From positions 1-48,742 of the forward strand of contig JAFQPM010000009.1 of NCBI GenBank assembly GCA_017411745.1: DNA of 48,742 nucleotides, read 5' to 3'. This DNA comes from Clostridia bacterium (GTDB taxonomy: Bacteria; Bacillota; Clostridia; Oscillospirales; CAG-272). The position numbers were made by a program, and so were the translations under genes. The notes beneath the pieces were generated by a model. The model was not told the origin of the DNA. It worked only from the letters and a program-made list of their open reading frames with translations, and did no database searches. Below are positions 15,125-24,529 of this stretch, piece after piece; position 1 is the stretch's first letter, and every line of letters begins with the position of its first letter.

Positions 15125-15202
15125 AAAACCTTTATAAAAGGTTTTGAAAGTCAAGAAAACTTTTCTCAAAAGTTTTCTTGTGGGGTTCGGGGCAACGCCC
15201 CG
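15125..15202 (+). repeat. Structured intergenic repeat, copy 3
   Basis: Three stem-loops run in a row: AAAACCTTT/AAAGGTTTT (15125-15145), CAAGAAAACTTTT/AAAAGTTTTCTTG (15152-15180, 3-base loop), and CGGGGC/GCCCCG (15188-15202), with TGGGG between the second and third. The copy at 28869-28939 (minus strand) has the same order and spacing but different, still complementary, stem bases. It lies directly upstream of the pheS ribosome binding site. Confidence 0.75.
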
Positions 15203-15224
15203 AGAAAAAAGAAAGGAAATCAAA

Positions 15225-16247
15225 ATGAAAGAAACTTTGAATCGAATCAAAGCGGAGGCGCTTGAAGCTATCGCCTCCCCCGAGACCGACGACGCGGCTC
15301 TTGAAGCGCTCAGAATCAAGTATCTTGGCAAAAAGGGCGAGCTTACTGCCGTTCTTCGCGGAATGGGACAGCTTTCCCCCGAGGAAAGACCCGTAGTCGG
15401 ACAGATTGCAAACGAGGTCAGAGCCGAGATCGAATCGGCAATCACCAAAAAAAAGGCAGCCCTCGCATCCGAGGCTCTCGACGCAAAGCTTATCGCAGAA
15501 AAGCTCGACGTAACCGTTCCCGGAAAAAAGACCAAGGTCGGTCATCGTCACCCCCTAACTCTCGTTCAGAGAGATATGGAGGACATCTTTATCGGTATGG
15601 GCTTCTCTATTGCAGAGGGACCCGAGGTTGAGTACGATTACTATAACTTCCAGGCGCTCAACATCCCCGAAAATCACCCCGCGCGCGACACTCAGGACAC
15701 CTTCTACATCACCGACAAGATCCTGTTGCGCTCGCAGACCTCTCCCGTTCAGGCAAGAACCATGGAGGTTCAGAAGCCTCCGATCCGCATAATCTCCCCC
15801 GGCCGCGTTTACCGTAGCGACGCTATGGATGCGACCCACTCTCCCCTCTTCCATCAGATGGAGGGACTCGTAGTCGACAAGGGCATCACCATGGGCGACC
15901 TCAAGGGCATGCTCGAGACCTTCGCAAAGACCGAATTCGGTGAGGACACAAAGGTCCGCTTCCGTCCCCACCACTTCCCCTTCACCGAGCCGAGCGCAGA
16001 GGTAGATATCTCCTGCTTTATGTGCGGCGGCAAGGGCTGCAGACTTTGTAAGGGCGAGGGCTGGATCGAGATCCTCGGTGCAGGAATGGTTCACCCCAAC
16101 GTGCTCCGCAACTGCGGCATCGATCCCGAGGAGTACAGCGGCTTCGCGTTCGGAATGGGAGTTGAGCGTATCGCAATGCTCAAGTACCACGTGGGCGATA
16201 TCCGTCATTTCTACGACAATGACGTAAGATTCATCGAGCAGTTCTGA
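15225..16247 (+). CDS. pheS: Phenylalanyl-tRNA synthetase alpha subunit
   Basis: PheS is the catalytic subunit of the (alpha-beta)2 PheRS that charges tRNA-Phe. The 340-residue protein has an N-terminal coiled coil (about 1-85), then class II motifs: '[19 protein letters not shown]' (motif 1), '[22 protein letters not shown]' (motif 2, with the Phe-binding H-x-F-H-Q-x-E region) and '[16 protein letters not shown]' (motif 3). '[14 protein letters not shown]' is the usual Cys-rich loop. ATG 15225 follows AAAGGAAATC, and the frame is open upstream through a repeat. It lies behind the Phe T-box and 18 bases before pheT. Confidence 0.97.
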   Translation: MKETLNRIKAEALEAIASPETDDAALEALRIKYLGKKGELTAVLRGMGQLSPEERPVVGQIANEVRAEIESAITKKKAALASEALDAKLIAEKLDVTVPGKKTKVGHRHPLTLVQRDMEDIFIGMGFSIAEGPEVEYDYYNFQALNIPENHPARDTQDTFYITDKILLRSQTSPVQARTMEVQKPPIRIISPGRVYRSDAMDATHSPLFHQMEGLVVDKGITMGDLKGMLETFAKTEFGEDTKVRFRPHHFPFTEPSAEVDISCFMCGGKGCRLCKGEGWIEILGAGMVHPNVLRNCGIDPEEYSGFAFGMGVERIAMLKYHVGDIRHFYDNDVRFIEQF

Positions 16248-16265
16248 TAAAGGAGGTAACGAATA

Positions 16266-18665
16266 ATGAATCTTTCACTTAAATGGCTTCACGATTTTAC
16301 AAATACAGACGGCATCTCCACAAAGGAATACTGCGACAGAATGACCGACACGGGCTCTAAGGTAGAGGGCTACGAGGTTCTCGGCGAGGATATCAGCAAC
16401 GTGATCGTTGCAAAGGTTCTCAAAATGGAGCGCCATCCCGACTCCGACCACCTCTGGATCTGTCAGGTCGACATCGGAGAGACGGTGACCCAGATCGTCA
16501 CGGGTGCACAGAACGTACACGAGGGAGACATTGTTCCCGCGGCTATCCCCGTCGCGCATCTTCCCGGCGACGTTACCATCAAAGCAGGCAAGCTCCGCGG
16601 CGTTGAGTCGAACGGAATGCTCTGCTCTATAGCAGAATTGAATCTCACACTCCACGATATGCCCGAGGCGATCGAGGACGGAATCCTCATTCTCGGAAAG
16701 GACTTTGAGGACAAGGTCGGAATGGACATCAAGGAAGCGCTCCTGCTTGACGATACCGTCGTTGAGTTCGAGATAACCTCCAACCGCCCCGACTGTCTCT
16801 CTGTCATCGGTCTTGCTCGCGAGACCGCGATTAGCTTCGATAAGCCCCTGAACATCCCCACACCCACAGTCAAGGAACTTGGCGACGGGGATAAGATCGA
16901 AAATTATCTTTCTGTCAAGATAAGCGACCCCGACCTCTGCTATCGCTATGCCGCAAAGGTCGTAAAGAACGTAAAGATAGAGCCCTCGCCGCTTTGGCTC
17001 AGGATGAGACTCCGCGCCGCAGGTGTTCGTCCTATCAATAACATCGTCGACATAACCAACTACGTAATGCTCGAATACGGTCAGCCTATGCACGCGTTTG
17101 ACTACGCTATGCTCTCGGGCTCTGCGATCAACGTGCGCCGCGCTACCGACGGTGAGCTCTTCAAGTCGCTCGACGACAAGGATCACGTGCTCGACAGCAC
17201 GATGCTCGCTATCTGCGACGAAAAGAAGCCCTGCGCTCTCGCGGGCGTTATGGGCGGCGCAAACAGCGAGATCAAGGATAGCACCACCACCGTCGTCTTT
17301 GAGTCGGCTTGCTTCTCGGGTCCCTCCGTGCGCGTGACCGCAAAAAAGAACGGCATGAGAACCGAATCAAGCGCCCGCTTCGAGAAGGGTCTCGACCCCG
17401 AGAACTGCATGGCAGGTCTGCTCCGCGCTTGTGAGATGGTTCAGCTTCTCGGCGCAGGCGACGTGGTCGACGGCACGATCGACGTATACCCCACCAAGCC
17501 CGAGCCTACGGTTCTCCCTCTCGACGTAGATAAGATCAACAAGTTCCTCGGAACCGACATCTCCTACGACTATATGAAGAGCGTTCTCGAGCGTCTTGAG
17601 TGCAAGGTAGAGGGCGATAAGATAACCGTTCCCTCCTTCCGCGCAGACCTCACCTGCATGAACGACATCGCAGAGGAAATAATCCGTATTTACGGCTATA
17701 ATAACATCAAGTCCACCTGCATCTATGCAGAGACCACTCAGGGCGGCAGAACCCCCAAGCAGCAGTTTGAGGTCGACACCGAGCACCTGCTCTACGGAAT
17801 GGGATTTGATCAGATACAGACCTTCTCCTTCATCAGCCCCAAGTACTACGATAAGATCAGAATGGACGAGGACAGCAAGCTCCGCAAGTCGATCGTGATC
17901 AGCAATCCTCTCGGCGAGGACACAAGCGTTATGCGTACTACCGCGCTCCCCTCTATGATGGAGGTCGTTGCAAGAAATATCAACTTCTCCAACGAGGACG
18001 TCCGCCTCTTCGAAATGGCGACCGTATATATCCCCAACGAGGAGTACAACGCACTCCCCGATGAAAACAAGGTTCTTACTCTCGCCGCATACGGCAAGGG
18101 AGAGGACTTCTACGCGCTCAAGGGTGTTATCGAGAACGTGCTCGAGTCCGCAGGCATCGAAAAGGCAAAATTCGAGTCCTACTCGGGCGATAAGGCATAT
18201 CACCCCGGCAGATGCGCGAAAATAGTAACTGCTGACGGCAAAGAGCTCGGTGTGTTCGGTCAGATCCACCCTCTCACCGCGCAGAATTACGATATCAGCA
18301 TTCCCGTTTACGCGGCAGAGCTCTCGTTTGACGCGATCTTCGACGCGGCTGATATGACCATCGACTATAAGCCCCTTCCCAAGTTCCCCGCAGTTTCCCG
18401 CGACTTCTCCTTCGTTTGCGACGAGGAGGTCGAGGTCGGAACTATCGAGGAGATCATGGCAAAGGCGGCAGGCAAGCTTCTTGAGGACATCAAGCTCTTT
18501 GACATCTTCCGCGGCGAAAAGCTCGGTGCGGGCAAGAAGAGCGTCGCGTTCCGCGTGATCCTCCGCGCTCCCGACCGCACCCTGACCGTTGAAGAGGCAG
18601 ATAAGGTCTCGAACAAGATCATCAAGGACCTTTCCTTCAAGCTTGGCATTAATATTCGAGGTTGA
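16266..18665 (+). CDS. pheT: Phenylalanyl-tRNA synthetase beta subunit
   Basis: This 799-residue protein is the usual length for bacterial PheT. It contains the EMAP-II-like tRNA-binding domain (about 39-150, 'ERHPDSDHLWICQVDIG'), the B3/B4 editing domain ('PINNIVDITNYVMLEYGQPMHAFD'), B5 and the core catalytic-like domain. The C-terminal FDX anticodon-binding domain ends 'LTVEEADKVSNKI'. It pairs with pheS, binds tRNA-Phe and clears mischarged Tyr. AAGGAGG precedes the ATG. The DUF896 gene follows after 7 bases. Confidence 0.97.
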   Translation: MNLSLKWLHDFTNTDGISTKEYCDRMTDTGSKVEGYEVLGEDISNVIVAKVLKMERHPDSDHLWICQVDIGETVTQIVTGAQNVHEGDIVPAAIPVAHLPGDVTIKAGKLRGVESNGMLCSIAELNLTLHDMPEAIEDGILILGKDFEDKVGMDIKEALLLDDTVVEFEITSNRPDCLSVIGLARETAISFDKPLNIPTPTVKELGDGDKIENYLSVKISDPDLCYRYAAKVVKNVKIEPSPLWLRMRLRAAGVRPINNIVDITNYVMLEYGQPMHAFDYAMLSGSAINVRRATDGELFKSLDDKDHVLDSTMLAICDEKKPCALAGVMGGANSEIKDSTTTVVFESACFSGPSVRVTAKKNGMRTESSARFEKGLDPENCMAGLLRACEMVQLLGAGDVVDGTIDVYPTKPEPTVLPLDVDKINKFLGTDISYDYMKSVLERLECKVEGDKITVPSFRADLTCMNDIAEEIIRIYGYNNIKSTCIYAETTQGGRTPKQQFEVDTEHLLYGMGFDQIQTFSFISPKYYDKIRMDEDSKLRKSIVISNPLGEDTSVMRTTALPSMMEVVARNINFSNEDVRLFEMATVYIPNEEYNALPDENKVLTLAAYGKGEDFYALKGVIENVLESAGIEKAKFESYSGDKAYHPGRCAKIVTADGKELGVFGQIHPLTAQNYDISIPVYAAELSFDAIFDAADMTIDYKPLPKFPAVSRDFSFVCDEEVEVGTIEEIMAKAAGKLLEDIKLFDIFRGEKLGAGKKSVAFRVILRAPDRTLTVEEADKVSNKIIKDLSFKLGINIRG

Positions 18666-18672
18666 TAACGAT

Positions 18673-18879
18673 ATGGCAGAAAAATCAAGAATAGAAAAGC
18701 TGAACGAATACGCGGCAAGAGTCAAGGCGGGTGAGGTGCTCACCCCCGAGGAGATCGCCGACCGCGATCGGCTCCGTCAGGAGTTTTTGGCGGCATTCCG
18801 TAAGAACTTCCGAGCCCAGCTCGACAACACCGTGGTTCAGTATCCCGACGGAACTAAGAAGTCACTGAAAAAGGATTGA
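18673..18879 (+). CDS. DUF896 (YnzC-like) small protein
   Basis: This 68-residue protein has the family pattern 'RIEKLNEYAARVKAGEVLTPEE', 'RDRLRQEFLAAFRKNFRAQL' and 'DNTVVQYPDG', so it is a confident member of DUF896 (the B. subtilis YnzC/YneA-region family), helical and of uncertain function. The ATG at 18673 begins the conserved region; longer in-frame starts lie inside pheT. Its position 7 bases after pheT suggests co-transcription. Confidence 0.9.
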   Translation: MAEKSRIEKLNEYAARVKAGEVLTPEEIADRDRLRQEFLAAFRKNFRAQLDNTVVQYPDGTKKSLKKD

Positions 18880-18883
18880 TATC

Positions 18884-19423
18884 GTGTACACGGAAGACCA
18901 TAGAGAGATAATAACCTACAAAGACGTTGCCAGCAATTTGAAAAAGAATATGCTGACTTCAAAGCGTATGATTATCGCATTAATGATTGCGTGCACTGTC
19001 CCAATATGCATTCCTTTACCAATGATGATCATGGGAGGAGTCTATGAATACGCGATAGTGGTCTCTATCCCTATTGCTCTCATTATTGGATATACCGTTT
19101 ATTTGTCGATCATATGCATGCGTCAGACAGGCAAGATAAATGATGGTCACTTCAAGGTAAGAGAGGACGTTTTAGTCAACGTATACGTACGAACAAGACC
19201 TAAGCGTAGCACCCGTTCAAGAGTTGATATCCATGAATACGTATTTGACTTTGAAAGCGGAAGGCAATTCGTCGTCAACACCGCAAAAAAAGACGGCACA
19301 AGACTTGAATTCGCCGGTAAGCATTCAAACAAAGGCGACGTATTTTATGTCGTTACATTTGATGACGAGCCAAACGAGGTTGTTCTCGCTTACAGCGGGG
19401 CTATCTTCCAATACAAGCAATAA
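18884..19423 (+). CDS. Uncharacterised protein with two membrane helices
   Basis: The 179-residue protein starts at GTG 18884, four bases after the DUF896 stop. It has a charged N terminus, two hydrophobic helices (about 30-51 and 56-77), then a ~100-residue polar domain rich in beta-type sequence ('ESGRQFVVNTAKKDGTRLEF', 'GDVFYVVTFDDEPNEVVLAY'). The family is not recognised. It is more AT-rich in third positions than the surrounding pheT and mannosidase genes. The C-terminal domain probably faces the cytoplasm if the two helices form a hairpin. Confidence 0.7.
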   Translation: MYTEDHREIITYKDVASNLKKNMLTSKRMIIALMIACTVPICIPLPMMIMGGVYEYAIVVSIPIALIIGYTVYLSIICMRQTGKINDGHFKVREDVLVNVYVRTRPKRSTRSRVDIHEYVFDFESGRQFVVNTAKKDGTRLEFAGKHSNKGDVFYVVTFDDEPNEVVLAYSGAIFQYKQ

Positions 19424-19473
19424 TAAAATCCACATAGAAAAGATCAATTTTACTAAATCCGCAAATCGTTTTC

Positions 19474-19514
19474 ACTATACTCTATCGATGGCACACCTGT
19501 CGATAGAGTATAGT
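19474..19514. other. 41 bp palindrome before the beta-mannosidase gene
   Basis: A perfect 15 bp inverted repeat, ACTATACTCTATCGA (19474-19488) and its complement (19500-19514), surrounds an 11-base centre. It ends 5 bases before the mannosidase ribosome binding site GGAG. No T-run follows, so it is unlikely to be a terminator. It could be an operator or a 5' mRNA hairpin controlling expression of the glycosidase. Confidence 0.6.
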
Positions 19515-19532
19515 TCTATGGAGAAAAAAACA

Positions 19533-21938
19533 ATGAAAAAATACCTTCTTGACGGAAAATGGAGAATGACAGGTAACGGCTACGACGTCGAGGGAAAAAT
19601 CCCCGGCTCCGTGTACTCGTTTTTATATCTCGATAACAAGCTTCTCCCCGATCCGCACTACCGCGACAACGAAAAGCTCTATATAGCGCTCGCCGAGCAC
19701 GAATATACCTTTGAAAGATCGTTCGAGCACACCCCGACCGAGCACAAAACAAGCCTCGTGTTCGAGGGCTTGGACACGCTCTGCACGGTCTATCTCAACG
19801 AAAAAAAGGTTGCCGACACCTCAAATATGCACCTAAAATATTCGTTTGACGTCACCGAGATTCTCAAGGATGGCGAAAACTTAATAAAGGTCGTCTGCCA
19901 CCCCGCAACGACGTGGATGCGTGAGAAAAATGAGTCCGCAAGGCTCTTTGGCGCGACCGACTGTATGCAGGGCTACCCTTATCTGCGAAAGGCGCACTGT
20001 ATGATGGGCTGGGACTGGGGTCCCCGTCTTCCCGACGCGGGAATTTGGCGCAGTGTATATCTTCTTGAGAAAAACAGCGCAGAAATTACCGACGTCCATA
20101 TTCTGCAAAGACACGACAGCGGCAAGGTATACCTCACGCCGAGCGTTGAAGTAAACGGAAACGCCGAGATCGAAATAATACTGACCTCCCCCGAGGGAGA
20201 AAAGATCACCCTCGCTCCAAATCAGGAGACCGAGATCGAAAACGCGCGCCTCTGGTGGCCAAACGGACTCGGAGCGCAGGATATGTACGATATCCTGATC
20301 TCCTTAAAGGAAAACGGAGCCACGGTCGACGAAAGATCGATGAAGATCGGTCTGCGCGAGCTGAAGCTCGTACGAAAGCAGGACGCATACGGTGAAAGCT
20401 TTTATCACGAGATCAACGGAGTCGATATGTTCGCGATGGGCGCGGACTATATCCCCGAGGACAATATCTTCATCCGAATAACCCCCGAGCGCACAAGAGC
20501 TCTGCTCACACATTGTAAAAATTGCAATTTCAACGCTATCAGAGTCTGGGGCGGCGGATATTACCCCGACGACTTCTTCTTTGAGATGTGCGACGAGCTC
20601 GGACTTGTCGTATTCTTTGATCTGATGTTCGCCTGCTCGGTCTACGATCCCGACGATGAGATGAAGAAAAGCATCGTAGATGAGGTCTCGCAGAACCTGA
20701 AGCGCATACGACATCACGCCTGCCTCGGACTTGTCTGCGGCAATAACGAGATCGAATGGCACTTCCACGAATACGTCGCAATTTCGGGAAGACCCGACCG
20801 CGAGCATCTTGAAGCGGTCTACCTCGAGCTTTTTGAAAAGCTCATTCCCAAGACCGTAAGTGAGGTCGCGCCCTATATCGCATATATTCCCTCCTCCCCC
20901 ACCTCGATCGCTCACTTTGCCGACCCGAACGGAGAAGCCTCGGGCGACTGTCACGATTGGGAGCCCGACTATCTAACCTGCCGTAATAAATTCTACCGTT
21001 ACGTCAGCGAATTCGGCTTCGAGTCGCTTCCCTGCCTGAAAACCATTGAAAGCTTCACCGAGGAAAAGGACAGAAACCTCAATAGCGCAATAATGGAAAG
21101 ACATCAGAGGAGCTATGGCGGCAACGAGCTCATCCTCACTTATCTCTCAAGAAATTATCTCTATCCAAGCGATTTTGAAGCTCTGATATACGCCTCCCAG
21201 CTTTTGCAGGCAGAGGCGATCAGATACCGCGTCGAACACTGGAGAAGAAACCGCGGTCGTTGCATGGGTGCGCTTTATTGGCAGCTCAACGACATCTGGC
21301 CCGTAACGTCTTGGGCAAGCATCGACTACTTTGGCAGATACAAGGCTCTGCAATACGCCGCAAAGCGCTTTTTCTCCCCCGTTCTTCTCTCCTGCGAGGA
21401 GATCGGCGAGAAGCAGACAAAACGCTCTGTCAACGCCGAGAACGGTACGTACAGACAAGAAAAATCGGCTCGCCTTTGCGTGACCAACGATACAAGAAGC
21501 TCGGTTTCGGGAATTGTAAAATGGGAGATTCGCGACAGTCGCAGTAACGTTTTGTCATCGGGCGAGAGCGAAATAACAGTAGCCCCTATGAGCGTTGCTT
21601 GGTTGCCCAAATTGGATTTCAATACTGTTGACCCTGCATCCGAGCATCTGCATTTCTCGCTTGGGACCGACGGCAAGATCATCTCCGAGGGCAGCGTGCT
21701 CTTCGCCGCACCGAAGCATCACGAATTTGCCGATCCCACTCTCAGCTACAAGGTCATCGGCGACGAGATAACCGTATACTCGACCGCTTACGCTTCAAGC
21801 GTCCAGATAGAGTCCGAGCACGGCGACCTCTTGCTTGACGACAACTTTTTCGATATGGAAAAGGGCGAGAAAACGGTACGTATCCTCTCGGGCAATGCCG
21901 ACAAGCTGAAGCTTCGCTCAGTGTTTGATATCAAATAA
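19533..21938 (+). CDS. GH2 beta-mannosidase
   Basis: This 801-residue glycoside hydrolase family 2 protein removes terminal beta-linked mannose. Domain order is a galactose-binding-like N-terminal sandwich ('GLDTLCTVYLNEKKV'), the beta-mannosidase signature 'MGWDWGPRLPDAGIWR', and a TIM barrel with the acid/base E406 in 'CGNNEIEW' and nucleophile E493 in 'VSEFGFES'. C-terminal sandwich domains follow. There is no signal peptide, so it acts inside the cell on imported oligosaccharides. ATG 19533 is chosen because GGAG lies 9 bases upstream; an ATG at 19518 precedes that site. It is followed by a strong terminator and then a GH36 gene. Confidence 0.92.
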   Translation: MKKYLLDGKWRMTGNGYDVEGKIPGSVYSFLYLDNKLLPDPHYRDNEKLYIALAEHEYTFERSFEHTPTEHKTSLVFEGLDTLCTVYLNEKKVADTSNMHLKYSFDVTEILKDGENLIKVVCHPATTWMREKNESARLFGATDCMQGYPYLRKAHCMMGWDWGPRLPDAGIWRSVYLLEKNSAEITDVHILQRHDSGKVYLTPSVEVNGNAEIEIILTSPEGEKITLAPNQETEIENARLWWPNGLGAQDMYDILISLKENGATVDERSMKIGLRELKLVRKQDAYGESFYHEINGVDMFAMGADYIPEDNIFIRITPERTRALLTHCKNCNFNAIRVWGGGYYPDDFFFEMCDELGLVVFFDLMFACSVYDPDDEMKKSIVDEVSQNLKRIRHHACLGLVCGNNEIEWHFHEYVAISGRPDREHLEAVYLELFEKLIPKTVSEVAPYIAYIPSSPTSIAHFADPNGEASGDCHDWEPDYLTCRNKFYRYVSEFGFESLPCLKTIESFTEEKDRNLNSAIMERHQRSYGGNELILTYLSRNYLYPSDFEALIYASQLLQAEAIRYRVEHWRRNRGRCMGALYWQLNDIWPVTSWASIDYFGRYKALQYAAKRFFSPVLLSCEEIGEKQTKRSVNAENGTYRQEKSARLCVTNDTRSSVSGIVKWEIRDSRSNVLSSGESEITVAPMSVAWLPKLDFNTVDPASEHLHFSLGTDGKIISEGSVLFAAPKHHEFADPTLSYKVIGDEITVYSTAYASSVQIESEHGDLLLDDNFFDMEKGEKTVRILSGNADKLKLRSVFDIK

Positions 21939-21941
21939 CCC

Positions 21942-21980
21942 TATCCGCCCGTCAAGGTTTTTGACGGGCGGATATTTTTT
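21942..21980 (+). terminator. Intrinsic terminator after beta-mannosidase
   Basis: TATCCGCCCGTCAA (21942-21955) pairs with TTGACGGGCGGATA (21961-21974) around GGTTT, followed by T6. It lies 3 bases after the stop codon. Confidence 0.93.
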
Positions 21981-22014
21981 GTCTGAAAAAAATGTGAAAC
22001 TACCGCCCTGTTTA

Positions 22015-22043
22015 TTGACAAATCGGCAAATTTATAGTATCAT
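22015..22043 (+). promoter_or_regulatory. Promoter for the GH36 gene
   Basis: TTGACA (22015-22020) and TATCAT (22038-22043) are 17 bp apart. An alternative TATAAT at 22043 would need a 22 bp spacer and is less likely. Confidence 0.6.
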
Positions 22044-22084
22044 ATAATTGTATATGCCCAAATCTCCCACGGAGGATCAAAGCT

Positions 22085-24163
22085 ATGGAAATACGCTTTT
22101 CACAACTGAAATTTGAAATAATAGACAACAAGATCTTTCTTTCAGAGGTCGGTGCCTTTGCACAGTCCGAGGGACGCGGATTTTGTGAGCTTCAGATAGC
22201 GGGCGAAAATAAATGCTCGCATCTCGGAGTAAAAATGATAAATTCCTCCGAAGCAGACAAGCTCTGCTACGTTGGTCACACTCTCACCGATAATAAGCTC
22301 GTGATAGTACAGCGTTCCGAGCTTGCAGAGGTAGAAACTACGTTTGTTTCTTATGGCGATTGCAAGGCAGTTCAGATCAGCTCCCGAGTAACTAATATCG
22401 TTGATCACCCCATCGTGCTCGAGGGAGTTTCCTCCTTCGTTTTCTCGGGCATTGGATCATATGAAACTACCGAGGACATCAACTTCACACGCTTTATTCA
22501 AAGTCACCACGGCGAATGTCAGCCCGAGACCTACTCCTTCTCTCACCTCGGTCTCTACCGCGCCAACGTGCAGAGTCAGAAGCGCATAGCCTTCGCCAAC
22601 ACGGGAAGCTGGTCGACCAAGGAGGAGCTTCCTCAGGGCATAATCGAGGATAAAACAAAGGGTCAGATGCTGATGTTCCAGATCGAGTCCAACAACTCCT
22701 GGTACTACGAGATAGGTGACTATCCGCATAATCAGAAATATTATCTCTATCTTGGCGGCGCTAACTCTACTCACGGCAACTGGAGCAAAAAGCTCGATCC
22801 GAGCGAATCCTACTCTACCGTATCAGTATCCATTGCCCTCGGCAAAAATCTCAACGAGCTGCTTGGCGAGATGACAAAGCACCGCCGTCACATTGCAGGC
22901 AAATGCGCTCCTGACGAAAGCCTTCCCTCTATCTTCAACGAATATATGCACCTTTCGTGGGATAGCCCCTCCGAGGCAACAACGGCGATCTACGCTCCCG
23001 TTGTCGCAAGCACAGGTGTAGAATACTACGTTATAGATTGCGGCTGGCACGACGAGGAGGACGCCAATATACTTTATCACTACGTTGGCAAGTGGAGAGA
23101 AAGCAACGCTCGCTTCCCGAACGGCGTCCGCAAAACCATGGACTATATACGCTCGCTCGGCATGAAGCCCGGTCTTTGGATTGAGCCTGAGGTAGTCGGT
23201 TGGAAATGCACAGAAATGATCGGGTATTACGATAACGACTGCTTCATTTGTCGCTACGGCAAGCCGGTCTGCGTCAACAACCGACTTTTCCTCGACTACC
23301 GCAATGCAAAGGTGGTTGATTATATGAGCGAAACTATTCGCTATATGGTCGAGGATCTCGGCGCGGAATATATTAAGCTTGACTACAACCAGGACTGCGG
23401 AATCGGTACCGAGATCGATTCTCTTACCTTTGGCGAGGGCCTGGAAAGCGCCTCTCGCGCATATCTTTCGTGGATCGATGACATAAGAGCAAGATTCCCG
23501 AGCGTCCTTTTCGAGACCTGCTCGTCGGGCGGCATGAGAATGGACTACGGCACACTCTCTCACTTCTCTATCATTTCGACCTCCGACCAGACGAATTATC
23601 AAAAGTACCCCTATATCGCGGGCAACATTCTCTCTGCGGTCATACCCGAGCAGGCGGCAGTCTGGAGCTACCCGATCGACTCGTGGGTAGGCGGCTTCAG
23701 TCCCACAAAGGAGTGGGTAGCTGCCAACGTTTCGGACGAGCAGGTCATTATGAATATGATCAACAGCTTCCTCGGACGTATGCACCTTGCAAGCCACCTT
23801 GAGCTCTTCGACGAGCACAAGCTCTCTCTTATCCGCGAGGGTGTGAGATACTACACCTCGATGGTCGCAGATAAGAAGAATGCTCTTCCCTATCTTCCCA
23901 TCGGCTTCACAAAATTCGGTAAAAAGCTCGTTGCATCTGGACTTCTCTGTGACAAAAAGCTCTATCTTGCCGTATGGAATCTCGGCGGAGAGCGTGAGGT
24001 CGAGATCCCGCTTGCTGACGTTGCTCCCAAGTCGGCAAAAATAGCATATCCCGCATGCAACAAGGAAAATGAATATTCACTGAAATATACGCTTTATGCA
24101 GACAAGCTCTCGATAAAATTCACCAAGGATATTCAGGCGAGAATGTTCGAAATCGAGTTTTGA
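22085..24163 (+). CDS. GH36 alpha-galactosidase
   Basis: This 692-residue protein of clan GH-D releases alpha-galactose from oligosaccharides such as raffinose types or galactomannan fragments. Conserved segments are 'YYVIDCGWH', 'MKPGLWIEPEVVG', the nucleophile D433 in 'IKLDYNQD', 'ETCSSGGMRMD' and the acid/base D501 in 'STSDQTN'. The N-terminal beta-sandwich and C-terminal domain are present. There is no signal peptide, so it is probably cytoplasmic. GGAGG precedes ATG 22085. Standing next to a beta-mannosidase, it suggests use of galactomannan or glycan fragments, though GH36 enzymes have other specificities. Confidence 0.9.
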   Translation: MEIRFSQLKFEIIDNKIFLSEVGAFAQSEGRGFCELQIAGENKCSHLGVKMINSSEADKLCYVGHTLTDNKLVIVQRSELAEVETTFVSYGDCKAVQISSRVTNIVDHPIVLEGVSSFVFSGIGSYETTEDINFTRFIQSHHGECQPETYSFSHLGLYRANVQSQKRIAFANTGSWSTKEELPQGIIEDKTKGQMLMFQIESNNSWYYEIGDYPHNQKYYLYLGGANSTHGNWSKKLDPSESYSTVSVSIALGKNLNELLGEMTKHRRHIAGKCAPDESLPSIFNEYMHLSWDSPSEATTAIYAPVVASTGVEYYVIDCGWHDEEDANILYHYVGKWRESNARFPNGVRKTMDYIRSLGMKPGLWIEPEVVGWKCTEMIGYYDNDCFICRYGKPVCVNNRLFLDYRNAKVVDYMSETIRYMVEDLGAEYIKLDYNQDCGIGTEIDSLTFGEGLESASRAYLSWIDDIRARFPSVLFETCSSGGMRMDYGTLSHFSIISTSDQTNYQKYPYIAGNILSAVIPEQAAVWSYPIDSWVGGFSPTKEWVAANVSDEQVIMNMINSFLGRMHLASHLELFDEHKLSLIREGVRYYTSMVADKKNALPYLPIGFTKFGKKLVASGLLCDKKLYLAVWNLGGEREVEIPLADVAPKSAKIAYPACNKENEYSLKYTLYADKLSIKFTKDIQARMFEIEF

Positions 24164-24185
24164 CAGACTTTTTAAAAAGGAAAAT

Positions 24186-24515
24186 ATGGAACAAAAAAGA
24201 TTTACAAAAAACGACAACGGATTTATATGCGCGCACTGCGGTAAGCAGGTCGAGCCTCTCGGCTACACCTCGCGCAACCACTGCCCTTTTTGTCTGTGGT
24301 CACTCCACGTTGACATCAACCCCGGGGACCGCGCCTGCGAGTGCAGAGCTCCAATGGAGCCCGTCAAGGTGGTCACCGACCCGCGCAAGGGCTATATAAT
24401 ACTGCACAAATGCACGGGCTGTGGCGAGATACACAGAAACAAGGCGGCACACGAGGCAAAGGTACAGCCCGACAATCTGAAGCTTCTGATCAAGCTGACC
24501 TCAGTAGAATTATAA
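24186..24515 (+). CDS. RNHCP-domain zinc-ribbon protein
   Basis: The 109-residue protein carries the name-giving 'RNHCP' motif (within 'SRNHCPFCLWS') together with CxxC pairs 'CAHC', 'CPFC', 'CEC' and 'CTGC', which likely bind zinc. RNHCP is a small domain family of unknown function. The ATG follows AAAAAGG. It is 22 bases after the GH36 stop and 14 before ruvX, so it may be translated from the same message. Confidence 0.85.
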   Translation: MEQKRFTKNDNGFICAHCGKQVEPLGYTSRNHCPFCLWSLHVDINPGDRACECRAPMEPVKVVTDPRKGYIILHKCTGCGEIHRNKAAHEAKVQPDNLKLLIKLTSVEL

Positions 24516-24529
24516 AAAGGAAATTAATA

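Noticed and set aside
22015..22048. TTGACA paired with TATAAT at 22043 as the GH36 promoter
   Set aside because: The 22 bp spacer is too long; TATCAT at 22038 gives 17 bp.
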